A stretch of 64,000 nucleotides of DNA, taken from positions 310,001-374,000 of the forward strand of contig JAIXUH010000026.1 of NCBI GenBank assembly GCA_027484145.1. The letters run 5' to 3'. The translations under genes and the position numbers were made by a program. This document shows, piece after piece, positions 43,341-51,352 of this stretch. The first letter of the stretch is position 1; the number at the start of each line of letters is the position of its first letter. The stretch is from Rhodobacter sp. (GTDB taxonomy: Bacteria; Pseudomonadota; Alphaproteobacteria; Rhodobacterales; Rhodobacteraceae). Under the pieces are notes generated by a model, which was not told where the DNA came from, searched no databases, and saw only the letters and a program-made list of their open reading frames with translations.

Positions 43341-44143
43341 CCAAAACGATGCAGATGGTGACCGAGGGCCCGATCCGCACGCGGCGCGAGGGCGCAATCC
43401 TTGAGGTCACGCTGGACCGCCCCAAAGCCAATGCCATTGATCTGGCAACCAGCCGGATCATGGGGCTGACCTTCCGCGATTTCCGCGATGACGACAGCCT
43501 GCGGGTGGCCATCCTGCGGGCCGAAGGTCAAAAGTTCTTTTGCCCCGGCTGGGATCTGAAGGCCGCCGCCGAAGGAGATGCAGTGGATGGCGATTACGGG
43601 GTGGGCGGCTTTGGCGGTCTGCAGGAATTGCCCAATCTGAACAAGCCGGTGATTGCCGCGGTGAATGGCATCTGTTGCGGGGGCGGGCTGGAACTGGCGC
43701 TGTCGTGCGATCTGATCCTTGCGTCCGACACGGCAACCTTTGCCTTGCCGGAAATCCGGTCGGGCACGGTGGCCGATGCGGCCAGCATCAAGCTGCCCAA
43801 GCGTATTCCCTATCATGTGGCGATGGACCTGCTGCTCACGGGGCGCTGGTTTGACGCAGAAGAGGCGCTGCGCTGGGGCCTGCTGAAAGAGATCACCACG
43901 CCGGCTGACCTGTTGCCCAAGGTCTGGGCTTTGGCGCGGCTGTTGGAAAGCGGGCCGCCCTTGGTTTATGCCGCCATCAAGGAAGTGGTGCGCGAGGCCG
44001 AAGCCTTGCGCTTTCAGGATGCGCTGAACCGCGTGACCAAGCGGCAGATGCCAACAGTGGATCGGCTTTACAGCAGCGAGGACCAGTTGGAAGGCGCGCG
44101 TGCCTTTGCCGAAAAGCGCGATCCGCAATGGAAGGGCCGATAG
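43337..44143 (+). CDS. enoyl-CoA hydratase/isomerase family protein (carnitinyl-CoA-dehydratase-like)
   Basis: 268 residues. Crotonase-fold features are AILRAEGQKFFCPGWDLKAAA (oxyanion loop) and VIAAVNGICCGGGLELALSCDLILAS with the second oxyanion Gly. DTATFALPEIRSGTVADAASIKLPKRI resembles CaiD-like members, with a Glu in LPEI at the catalytic position. It probably hydrates crotonobetainyl-CoA to carnitinyl-CoA. ATGA overlap with the ligase indicates one transcription unit. Confidence 0.9.
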   Translation: MTKTMQMVTEGPIRTRREGAILEVTLDRPKANAIDLATSRIMGLTFRDFRDDDSLRVAILRAEGQKFFCPGWDLKAAAEGDAVDGDYGVGGFGGLQELPNLNKPVIAAVNGICCGGGLELALSCDLILASDTATFALPEIRSGTVADAASIKLPKRIPYHVAMDLLLTGRWFDAEEALRWGLLKEITTPADLLPKVWALARLLESGPPLVYAAIKEVVREAEALRFQDALNRVTKRQMPTVDRLYSSEDQLEGARAFAEKRDPQWKGR

Positions 44144-44221
44144 CCCGTTTGCGACGAAACATGTCGCGGTTAACGTGGCCCTTGGCCTTTTATCGGTTAC
44201 GGTCGCCCCCGCGAGGGGATC

Positions 44222-45838
44222 ATGACAGACGAGACGGATTACATCATCGTGGGTGCGGGCAGCGCAGGCTGTGTTCTGGCAGATCGCCTGAGCGCGTCTG
44301 GCAAGCATCGCGTGACGGTGCTGGAGGCGGGTGGCACTGACCGGCGGTTTTTTGTGCAGTTGCCGCTTGGCTATGGCAAATTGTTCTATGACCCGACGCT
44401 GAACTGGCTGTACCGCACCGAAGCCGACCCGGGCCTTGCCGGAAGCCGTGACCACTGGCCTCGTGGCAAGATACTGGGCGGTTCCTCATCGATCAACGCC
44501 ATGGTCTGGATTCGCGGACACCGCGCCGATTATGAGGATTGGGGGCGCGAGGCGCCCGGCTGGGGCTGGGATGACTGCCTGTCGGCCTATCGCCAGATCG
44601 AGGATAATGAAGCCGGGGCAGATGACTGGCGCGGGCAGGGGGGTCCTCTGTTCATTTCGGCAAACCGCAAAGGCCTGCATCCCTTGGTGCAGGACTATCT
44701 CGCAGCTTGCGCGCAGGCTGGTCTGCCGCTGACGTCAGATTTCAATGGGGCGCAGCAAGAAGGGTCCGGCACCTATCAGATGACCATCCGAAAGGCGCGG
44801 CGCAATTCCGCAGCACGGGCCTTTCTGCGCCCGGCCATGCGCCGTGCCAACCTGCGCGTGGTGACCCATGCGATGGTGACGCGGGTGCTGATGGAATCGG
44901 GCCGCGCGGTCGGCGTCGAATACCGCCAGGGCAACCAGACACGGGTGCTGCGGGCAAAAGGCGAAGTGATCCTGTCTGGCGGTGCGATCAACTCGCCGCA
45001 ACTGCTGCAACTGTCGGGGATTGGCCCTGGCGGGCTGCTGCAGGGCCACGGACTACCGGTGCTGGTCGATAACCCGAACGTGGGTGGTCACCTGTCCGAT
45101 CATCAGGGGCTGAACTACACGTGGTCGATGAAAGTGCCGACCTATAACGACGAGTTGCGCCCGTGGTGGGGCAAACTGATCGCCGGAATGAAGTACGTTC
45201 TGGCCGGTGCCGGGCCGCTGGCAAAGTCGATCAACCACGGCGGCGGTTTCTTCCGCACGCGCCCCGATCTGGACCGGCCGAACATGCAGCTTTACATGCA
45301 GGCGTTCTCGACCCTGATCCCGCGCGATGGCGAACGTCCGATCCTGAACCCTGATCCGTGGTCAGGCCTGTCGCTTGGGCTGTCGAACTGTCGCCCGACA
45401 AGCCGCGGCCATATCCGCATCGTGTCACCCGACCCTGGCCAGCACCCGGCCATCGTCGCCAACGCCTTCTCAACCGAAAACGACGTGCAGGAAATGCTGG
45501 ATGCCGTGAAATTCCTGCGCCACATCGCAGCGCAACCCGCCATGGCGCAACTGGTGCGCGAAGAACTGCGTCCTGGCCCACAGATTGTGACGGATGAGGC
45601 GCTGATTGATGATTTTCGCCGCCGCTCGGGCACCGTTTACCATCCGTCCTGCACTTGCCGGATGGGAGCGGACCCTGCGACATCCGTGCTGGACGCCCGT
45701 TGCCGCGTGCGTGGTGTGGCTGGGTTACGGGTCATTGATGCGAGTGCTTTCCCCAATCTCATCGCGGGAAACACCAATGCGCCATCAATCCTGCTGGGCT
45801 GGAAGGGTGCCGAACTGGTGCTGCAGGACGCAAAATAG
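44222..45838 (+). CDS. GMC family oxidoreductase, choline-dehydrogenase-like
   Basis: 538 residues. DYIIVGAGSAGCVLADRLS (FAD fold, residues 6-24), GGSSSINAMVWIRGH, GGAINSPQLLQLSGIG (GMC signature 2) and YHPSCTCRMGAD near the C-terminus with the active-site His are all intact. The closest named relatives I can think of are BetA-type choline dehydrogenases, but other alcohols are possible. It lies 78 bases after the hydratase gene and is convergent with choline-sulfatase, which supports choline. Confidence 0.88.
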   Translation: MTDETDYIIVGAGSAGCVLADRLSASGKHRVTVLEAGGTDRRFFVQLPLGYGKLFYDPTLNWLYRTEADPGLAGSRDHWPRGKILGGSSSINAMVWIRGHRADYEDWGREAPGWGWDDCLSAYRQIEDNEAGADDWRGQGGPLFISANRKGLHPLVQDYLAACAQAGLPLTSDFNGAQQEGSGTYQMTIRKARRNSAARAFLRPAMRRANLRVVTHAMVTRVLMESGRAVGVEYRQGNQTRVLRAKGEVILSGGAINSPQLLQLSGIGPGGLLQGHGLPVLVDNPNVGGHLSDHQGLNYTWSMKVPTYNDELRPWWGKLIAGMKYVLAGAGPLAKSINHGGGFFRTRPDLDRPNMQLYMQAFSTLIPRDGERPILNPDPWSGLSLGLSNCRPTSRGHIRIVSPDPGQHPAIVANAFSTENDVQEMLDAVKFLRHIAAQPAMAQLVREELRPGPQIVTDEALIDDFRRRSGTVYHPSCTCRMGADPATSVLDARCRVRGVAGLRVIDASAFPNLIAGNTNAPSILLGWKGAELVLQDAK

Positions 45839-45842
45839 GTGA

Positions 45843-45897
45843 GCCGCCCTCAGGGGCATCGAGCCCCTTCGGGCGGCGTTGCCAGCCCTTTTTGCCT
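45843..45897 (+). terminator. large hairpin terminator after the GMC oxidoreductase
   Basis: GCCGCCC and GGGGC (45843-45857) pair with GCCCC and GGGCGGC (45863-45877) around an ATCGA loop, with a 3-base internal bulge on each side. CCCTTTTTGCC follows. It starts four bases after the stop codon. Confidence 0.7.
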
Positions 45898-45926
45898 TGC
45901 TCTTGCGCGAGCGATTGCGCCGCATG

Positions 45927-45956
45927 CCTCCGGCGGGGATATTTGAAGAAGGGGAA
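45927..45956. repeat. dispersed intergenic repeat, copy C-left
   Basis: On the minus strand it has CTTCTT, CAAATATCC and CCGCCGGAGGC, as in copies A-right and E, with a variant outer part (TTTCCCC in place of TTTTCTGTC). Confidence 0.75.
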
Positions 45957-45972
45957 ATCCGACGCGCCATTG

Positions 45973-46044
45973 CCTTTCCCCTTCCTCAAATATCCCGGGG
46001 GGTGAGGTCCGCAGGACCGAGGGGGGCAGCGCCCCCTTTCTTTC
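45973..46044. repeat. dispersed intergenic repeat, copy C-right
   Basis: It reads CTTCCT, CAAATATCC, CGGGGGGTGAG, a small hairpin GGTCC-gca-GGACC, and then GGGGGC-AGC-GCCCCC plus TTTCTTT. Copy A-left has the same layout with a different middle stem (AGGC/GCCT), so the pairing is kept while the bases change. Confidence 0.8.
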
Positions 46045-46052
46045 CGTCAGGT

Positions 46053-47558
46053 CTATTCGCCGCGCGGGAAGCGTTTGCTGTCTTCCAGCACGTTCAGGTC
46101 CATGTGGTTTCGCATATATCGTTCCGATGCTGCCCGCAGGGGTTGGTGATCCCAAGGGTAATAGGCGCCGTTGCGAAGGGCTTCATAGACGATCCAGCGG
46201 CGGGCCTGACTTTCGCGCACTTCGCTGTCAAAGCGCGCCAGATCCCAGCGTGCGGTGGCTTCGGACCGGAAGAACGCCAGAATTTCGGCTGCGCGCGGGT
46301 CGGTGGCAAGGTTGTGCCGTTCGTCAGGGTCGGTGGCAAGGTCGAACAGAAGCTCTGGGTCGGCTGGGCAATGGATGTATTTCCACGCGCCGGTCCGCAG
46401 GCCGATCATGGGGGTGATCGTGCCTTCGGCCGCGTATTCCATGGCGACGATGGGGCGGCTGCCGCCCGAGGCCATCGGCAAAAGGTTCACGCCATCCGTC
46501 CAGGGGGCGATCTGTTTCATGTCGACGCCGGCCAAGGCACCCAATGTCGGGCAAAGGTCAATTGTCGAGACGGGCGCTGTGATCAGGCCGGGTGGCAGGC
46601 CGGGGGCCGAGATCATCAGTGGCACGCGTGCGGCGCCTTCGAAGAAATTCATCTTGAACCACAAACCGCGTTCGCCCAGCATTTCGCCATGGTCCGACAG
46701 AAAGACCACAATCGCCTCTTGCCGTGTTGCCTCCAGCACATCGAAGATCTGGCCGATCTTGTCATCGACATAGGAGATATTGGCAAAATAGCCCTGTCGG
46801 GCACGGCGGATCTGGGCCTCGCTGATGTCGAAGGCGCGCCAGTCGCAGGCATCCATCAGGCGCTGCGAATGCGGGTCCTGATCGGCATAGGCGATGGCGG
46901 TCGGTGGGGTCAGTTCCGGGGCGCCTTCATAGAGGTCCCAGTATTTGCGGCGCGCAACAAAGGGGTCGTGCGGGTGGGTGAAGCTGACCGTCAGGCACCA
47001 AGGCCGGGCGTCACCGCCACGCGCAAGATCGTAGATCTTTTGCACCGCCTGATGGGCCACATCGTCATCATATTCCAGTTGGTTCGTGATCTCGGCCACG
47101 CCGGCGCCCGTGACCGAGCCGAGGTTGTGATACCACCAGTCAATGCGTTCGCCGGGTTTGCGGTAATCCGGCGTCCAGCCGAAATCGGCGGGGTAGATGT
47201 CTGTGGTCAGGCGTTCCTCGAACCCGTGCAGCTGGTCAGGGCCGACGAAGTGCATCTTGCCCGACAGCGCCGTATAGTAACCAGCGCGTCGCAGGTGGTG
47301 GGCATAGGTGGGGATGTCCGAAGCGAATTCGGCGGCATTGTCATAGACGCGCGTGCGACGGGGCAACTGTCCCGACATGAAAGAGGCGCGTGCCGGCGCG
47401 CATAGGGGCGAGGCCGTGTAGCAATTGGCAAAGCGCAGCGAGGCTTCAGCCAGACGGCGCAGGTTTGGTGTGTGCAAAAACGGGGCTGGCCCGTCGGGGA
47501 ACAGGGTTCCGGTCAACTGGTCGACCATGACAATCAGGATATTGGGGCGTGTGGTCAT
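46053..47558 (-). CDS. betC: choline-sulfatase (BetC-like type I sulfatase)
   Basis: 501 residues from ATG 47558; ATG 47561 is equally possible, and the upstream frame to 47729 is not family-like. RPNILIVMVDQLTG (metal Asp), PLCAPARAS with Cys53 as the formylglycine precursor (CxPxR), GKMHFVGPDQLHGFE and VFLSDHGEMLGERG are sulfatase motifs; the MHFVGPDQLHGFE block and the C-terminal region are characteristic of BetC. It hydrolyses choline-O-sulfate to choline and sulfate. It needs a formylglycine-generating enzyme, not seen here. Confidence 0.92.
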   Translation of the reverse strand: MTTRPNILIVMVDQLTGTLFPDGPAPFLHTPNLRRLAEASLRFANCYTASPLCAPARASFMSGQLPRRTRVYDNAAEFASDIPTYAHHLRRAGYYTALSGKMHFVGPDQLHGFEERLTTDIYPADFGWTPDYRKPGERIDWWYHNLGSVTGAGVAEITNQLEYDDDVAHQAVQKIYDLARGGDARPWCLTVSFTHPHDPFVARRKYWDLYEGAPELTPPTAIAYADQDPHSQRLMDACDWRAFDISEAQIRRARQGYFANISYVDDKIGQIFDVLEATRQEAIVVFLSDHGEMLGERGLWFKMNFFEGAARVPLMISAPGLPPGLITAPVSTIDLCPTLGALAGVDMKQIAPWTDGVNLLPMASGGSRPIVAMEYAAEGTITPMIGLRTGAWKYIHCPADPELLFDLATDPDERHNLATDPRAAEILAFFRSEATARWDLARFDSEVRESQARRWIVYEALRNGAYYPWDHQPLRAASERYMRNHMDLNVLEDSKRFPRGE

Positions 47559-47634
47559 CATGGCCTCTGGCTCTCGTGGTAGGTTCAAGCTAGTCGAGGT
47601 CCGGTCCAACGGCCAGTGGCAGAGCGGCCCTTGA

Positions 47635-47952
47635 TCACGCTTGCCCGACATCGTCGGTGCGATAAAGCCGCACGGGCGATTTCGGGCCGCGTGCGATGGT
47701 GCCGCGCGCCTCCAGATCAAGTTGGACACATTTCATCCACCAACCCGCCTTGGCTCCGCCGGGAAAAAGGCTGGAGTCGAGATGCACCAGCAGGGCGGCC
47801 TGCGCCTCGGCCACGGTGACTCCGGGTGGGGCGGCGGGCAGGACCGCCATCAGCGCCAGCTTCATGGCCATATATTTCGCGCGGTCCACTGTCATGGCAT
47901 GGTCGGGTGACATGATGTTGCGCACTTCGATCCGGGAGGCGGTGTCAGCCAT
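47635..47952 (-). CDS. small conserved protein, DUF6958-like
   Basis: 105 residues from ATG 47952 with AAAGGAGAG five bases upstream. VDRAKYMAMKLALMAVLP and FPGGAKAGWWMKCVQLDLEARGTIAR resemble the DUF6958 family (winged-helix-like fold expected). The start overlaps the upstream gene by 8 bases, forming a three-gene unit with the TetR regulator. Function unknown. Confidence 0.75.
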   Translation of the reverse strand: MADTASRIEVRNIMSPDHAMTVDRAKYMAMKLALMAVLPAAPPGVTVAEAQAALLVHLDSSLFPGGAKAGWWMKCVQLDLEARGTIARGPKSPVRLYRTDDVGQA

Positions 47953-48469
47953 CGATCTCTCCTTTTGTCGGAATGGGTGGGCTGCGAAAGCCCATCTCGA
48001 CCCAAGCCCGCAGCAAGGCCCAGATGAAGCGGGAGTTTTGTGTTCGGGCGTTCGGAATATCATGCGGAAGCGTTTGTGGGGCCGGTAGGTCTGACGTCAT
48101 CGTGCGAAGGGTAGCTTTGGGGGTGGTGCCCTTGGGCCAAAGGGCGGCATAGAGGCTGATCCAGTGACCACCCTTGAATTCAAGAAACAGCGGCGTGTGG
48201 CAGCAGGCGCTGAGGATGCGGCGGGTGGTAGATTGTGGCGTCAGGCGAAAGGCCACCAACAGGCCAGCGTCGGGCGGCGTGACGCGGTCCTTGCGGTAAA
48301 GAACGAAATGCGTCTGGCCTTGTGGGCCAAGCGGTATGGCGCCGCCCGGTAGCAGGTTCAAGCGTTCGGCGGCCGTGCGGCAACTGGTGCAGCAGCATTC
48401 GACCGAAAGGATCGGCGCGCCGGACAGGACCAGTTCGGTTTGCCCGCAGGTGCAATGCAGCGGTGTCAT
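47945..48469 (-). CDS. GFA-like zinc protein, DUF6151-type
   Basis: 174 residues. It starts with CTCGQTELVL, then ECCCTSCRTAAERL and SACCHTPLFLEF, a CENP-V/GFA-like arrangement of Cys pairs that I associate with DUF6151. The start (ATGA at 48466-48469) is coupled to the TetR gene stop. Function unknown; it is the third GFA-like fold in the window. Confidence 0.75.
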   Translation of the reverse strand: MTPLHCTCGQTELVLSGAPILSVECCCTSCRTAAERLNLLPGGAIPLGPQGQTHFVLYRKDRVTPPDAGLLVAFRLTPQSTTRRILSACCHTPLFLEFKGGHWISLYAALWPKGTTPKATLRTMTSDLPAPQTLPHDIPNARTQNSRFIWALLRAWVEMGFRSPPIPTKGEIDG

Positions 48470-49101
48470 GGCGCGTTGACCCCTTTGGATTGCGAAAACA
48501 ACAGCCGGATGTAGCAATAAAGATGGTCAAGGGCGGCATGGGCAGGGTCTGGGTCTTGCGCGGCCTTGGCCATGACAAAGGCCCCCTGAAGGACGGTTTG
48601 TGTATATTGCGCAAGGCTTTGCGCGGTTATGCCAATGGTGCCATGCGCTGCGATGGCCTGTGCGAAGTCATCTTCCAGCGTGGCGGTGTGGCCGAACATG
48701 GCCTCGGCGCAGGCCCTGCGTATAGCGTCCGAGGTGGCGTAGGTTTCCTGCACAAGGGTGCCGGCAAGGCAGGTGCAGGCGGGCAGGTCTTCGCTGATGA
48801 TCGCCTTGCGAAAGGCGATATAGGCGAGAATGCGCTGCAGCGGGTCTTCAGGGGCATGGTAGGGGGCGCTGGCAAAGAAGGCGCCGGTGGTGTCGCGCCA
48901 GTTTTCGGCGACAGCAACCCCGAGGGCCTCTTTGCTGGCAAAGTGGTGGAAGAACGCGCCTTTGGTGACTTCCGCCCTTTGGCACAGCCCGTCCACCGAG
49001 GTGGCCGCAAAGCCTTTGCTGCGGATCAAGTCGGTGGCGGCCAGCAAAAGCCGGGTGCGGGCATCGCCGCTGTCGGGGGCCTGTTTGGTTGGGCGTGGCA
49101 T
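48466..49101 (-). CDS. TetR/AcrR family transcriptional regulator
   Basis: 211 residues from ATG 49101 (the frame is open to 49578 but the extra part is not family-like). HTH at about 14-58: ARTRLLLAATDLIRSKGFAATSVDGLCQRAEVTKGAFFHHFASKEAL. The C-terminal ligand domain has CTCLAGTLVQET. It heads a leftward unit and lies divergent from the CocE-type hydrolase operon, which it may also regulate. Confidence 0.92.
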   Translation of the reverse strand: MPRPTKQAPDSGDARTRLLLAATDLIRSKGFAATSVDGLCQRAEVTKGAFFHHFASKEALGVAVAENWRDTTGAFFASAPYHAPEDPLQRILAYIAFRKAIISEDLPACTCLAGTLVQETYATSDAIRRACAEAMFGHTATLEDDFAQAIAAHGTIGITAQSLAQYTQTVLQGAFVMAKAAQDPDPAHAALDHLYCYIRLLFSQSKGVNAP

Positions 49102-49110
49102 GACACATAC

Positions 49111-49128
49111 ATACCAAACGGTCTGTAT
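49111..49128. promoter_or_regulatory. candidate TetR operator
   Basis: ATACCAAACGGTCTGTAT is an imperfect palindrome centred ten to twenty bases before the TetR start, of the ATAC-n10-GTAT shape common for TetR sites. Autoregulation is inferred. Confidence 0.4.
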
Positions 49129-49244
49129 CGGGGAAAGGGTAGATTTCCTGCGCCTTGTGTCGCTTTCCGACGCTGGATCGGCGCGAACGGGCAGGGCGGG
49201 CTGGGGTGAGTGCGGTCTGATGGCGGGCAAATGGAGGGTTGCTG

Positions 49245-51248
49245 ATGCAAGTTCGCACCGAATTTCCGCACCGGATTGTCGAACACCCCGACATGGGTAT
49301 CGTAATGCCGGATGGGGTGCGCCTGTCGGCGCGGGTCTGGCTTCCCGAGGATGCAGCAGCCCGCCCGGTGCCTGCGGTGCTGGAATACATCCCCTATCGC
49401 AAACGTGACGGAACCACGCCGCGAGACGAGATGATGCACCCCTATGTCGCCGGGCATGGCTATGCCTGCGTGCGGGTGGACATGCGCGGTAACGGCGACA
49501 GCGAAGGCCTGATGGACGACGAATACACCGCGCAGGAATTGCAGGATGCCTGCGATGTGATCGCGTGGCTGGCTGCACAGCCTTGGTGCAGTGGCACGGT
49601 GGGGATGATGGGCAAAAGCTGGGGCGGATTTAACTGCCTGCAGACGGCCTTTCTGCAACCGCCCGCGCTAAAGGCGGTGATTTCGGTCTGTTCGACGACG
49701 GACCGGTTTGCAGATGACATCCATTTCAAGGGCGGGTGTCTATTGGGCGAGAATTTCGGCTGGGGGGCGGTGATGCTGTCATACTCCAGCCGCCCGGCTG
49801 ATCCGGCCTTGCGGCCCGACTGGCGCGAGGACTGGTTGCGGCGGCTGGACGCGCAGCCTTGGCTTGCCCCGCGTTGGGCCGCGCATCAGGCCCGCGATGC
49901 CTATTGGCGGCACGGGTCGGTGGGTGAGGATTATGCGCGCATGACGGTGCCGATCCTGTCCATCGGCGGCTGGGCCGACAATTACATGAACACGGTGGCA
50001 GCGCTGGTGGAACACACTGGCGCCAAGGGGATTGTGGGGCCATGGGTGCACCAATATCCGCACACAGCGGTGCCGGGGCCGGCGATCGGCTTTCTGCAAG
50101 AGGCGGTGCGCTGGTGGGACCGCTGGTTGAAAGGCATCGACAATGGGGCGGGGGACGACCCGGCCTATCGCGTCTGGATGCAGCATTCGATACGCCCCGA
50201 TGCCAGCACTCCCGTGCGCCCCGGTCATTGGGTGGCCGAGGCGGCATGGCCCAGCCCGCGCGTCACGGTGCGGCCCTATGTGCTGGGCATGGTCGACGGG
50301 CAGGGTGTGATTGGGGCGTCGGGTGACGGTTTTGCCGCGACGGTGTCAACGCCGCAGGATCTGGGCATGGCGGCGGGCGAGTTCTTCCCGATGGGGCTGA
50401 ATGCCGAAATGCCAGGCGATCAGGCGGCGGATGATGCGCTTTGCGCCTGTTTTGAGACCGCACCTTTGGCCGATGGACTTGATCTGCTGGGTGCTGCTCG
50501 GCTGACCTTGGATGTGGCGTCGGATGTGCCCTTGGCCTTTGTCGTGGCGCGGTTGTGCGATGTGGCGCCGGATGGGACCAGCCTGCGCATTGCCCATGGC
50601 ATGCTGAACCTGTGCCATCGCGACAGCCGCGAGAACCCCACGCCGATTGTGCCGGGGCAGGCGGTAACTGTGGCCTTTGACCTTGACCAGATGGCGCATC
50701 GGGTGTTGCCGGGGCATCGGTTGCGGGTGGCCCTTTCCAACACCTATTGGCCGTTCCTATGGCCATCGTCGACAGTGGCGACCCTGACCGTGACCGCCGG
50801 GCGGCTGGACCTGCCCGAACACAAGGGTAGCGCGTCACAGGAATGGACCCCGCCGCCACCCGAAGGGGCCACACCGTGGAAACATCGGGTGTTGCGCGCG
50901 GGCCAGACCCGCCGGTTCATCGAGCATGACATGATCACCGGCACGCGCGCGCTGGTGGTGCAGGATGATCTGGGTGATGTCGAAAACCTGTCGCATGGGC
51001 TGTGCACGGGCGAAACGATGACCGAACGCTGGCAGATCAGCCCGGATGACCCGCTGTCGGCGATGGCGATTCACACATGGGAACAGCGTTTGTCGCGCGG
51101 CGACTGGCAGGTGCGCACGCGCGCCGAAGCCACGATGACCGCAACAGCCACGCATCTGCGCATGATGGCAAGGCTGACAGCATGGGAGGGGGACGTTCAG
51201 GTATTCGACCGATCCTTCTATGACGAGGTGGCCCGCATCTTTGTCTAA
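49245..51248 (+). CDS. CocE/NonD family (X-Pro dipeptidyl-peptidase-like) hydrolase
   Basis: 667 residues from ATG 49245, with GGAGGG seven bases upstream. The alpha/beta hydrolase core has VLEYIPYRKRDGT, RVDMRGNGDSEG, and the nucleophile Ser in GMMGKSWGGFN (about residue 127). The jelly-roll C-terminal domain starts about 370. The family covers cocaine esterase, glutaryl-amidase and Xaa-Pro peptidases. It stands first in a unit with a dipeptide-type ABC importer, so a peptide or amide substrate is plausible. No signal peptide is seen. Confidence 0.9.
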   Translation: MQVRTEFPHRIVEHPDMGIVMPDGVRLSARVWLPEDAAARPVPAVLEYIPYRKRDGTTPRDEMMHPYVAGHGYACVRVDMRGNGDSEGLMDDEYTAQELQDACDVIAWLAAQPWCSGTVGMMGKSWGGFNCLQTAFLQPPALKAVISVCSTTDRFADDIHFKGGCLLGENFGWGAVMLSYSSRPADPALRPDWREDWLRRLDAQPWLAPRWAAHQARDAYWRHGSVGEDYARMTVPILSIGGWADNYMNTVAALVEHTGAKGIVGPWVHQYPHTAVPGPAIGFLQEAVRWWDRWLKGIDNGAGDDPAYRVWMQHSIRPDASTPVRPGHWVAEAAWPSPRVTVRPYVLGMVDGQGVIGASGDGFAATVSTPQDLGMAAGEFFPMGLNAEMPGDQAADDALCACFETAPLADGLDLLGAARLTLDVASDVPLAFVVARLCDVAPDGTSLRIAHGMLNLCHRDSRENPTPIVPGQAVTVAFDLDQMAHRVLPGHRLRVALSNTYWPFLWPSSTVATLTVTAGRLDLPEHKGSASQEWTPPPPEGATPWKHRVLRAGQTRRFIEHDMITGTRALVVQDDLGDVENLSHGLCTGETMTERWQISPDDPLSAMAIHTWEQRLSRGDWQVRTRAEATMTATATHLRMMARLTAWEGDVQVFDRSFYDEVARIFV

Positions 51249-51352
51249 AGTCCAACTTCGCAGGAAAAATCGTTGCCCCGAAAAAGATTCGCGGGTTACT
51301 GATTGGTAAGTCAACAAAAACACGAAAAACGTCGACAACAGGGAGACCAAGG

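Noticed and set aside
43169-44455. 428-residue minus-strand open frame opposite the enoyl-CoA hydratase
   Set aside because: Antisense shadow crossing three genes; no recognisable motif.
45839-46052. Insertion sequence ends suggested by inverted repeats
   Set aside because: No transposase, no target-site duplication seen, and the same repeat pairs occur in other gaps without any internal gene.
45879-47405. 508-residue plus-strand open frame opposite choline-sulfatase
   Set aside because: It is a GC-driven shadow of betC; the sulfatase has the CxPxR motif and clear family blocks.
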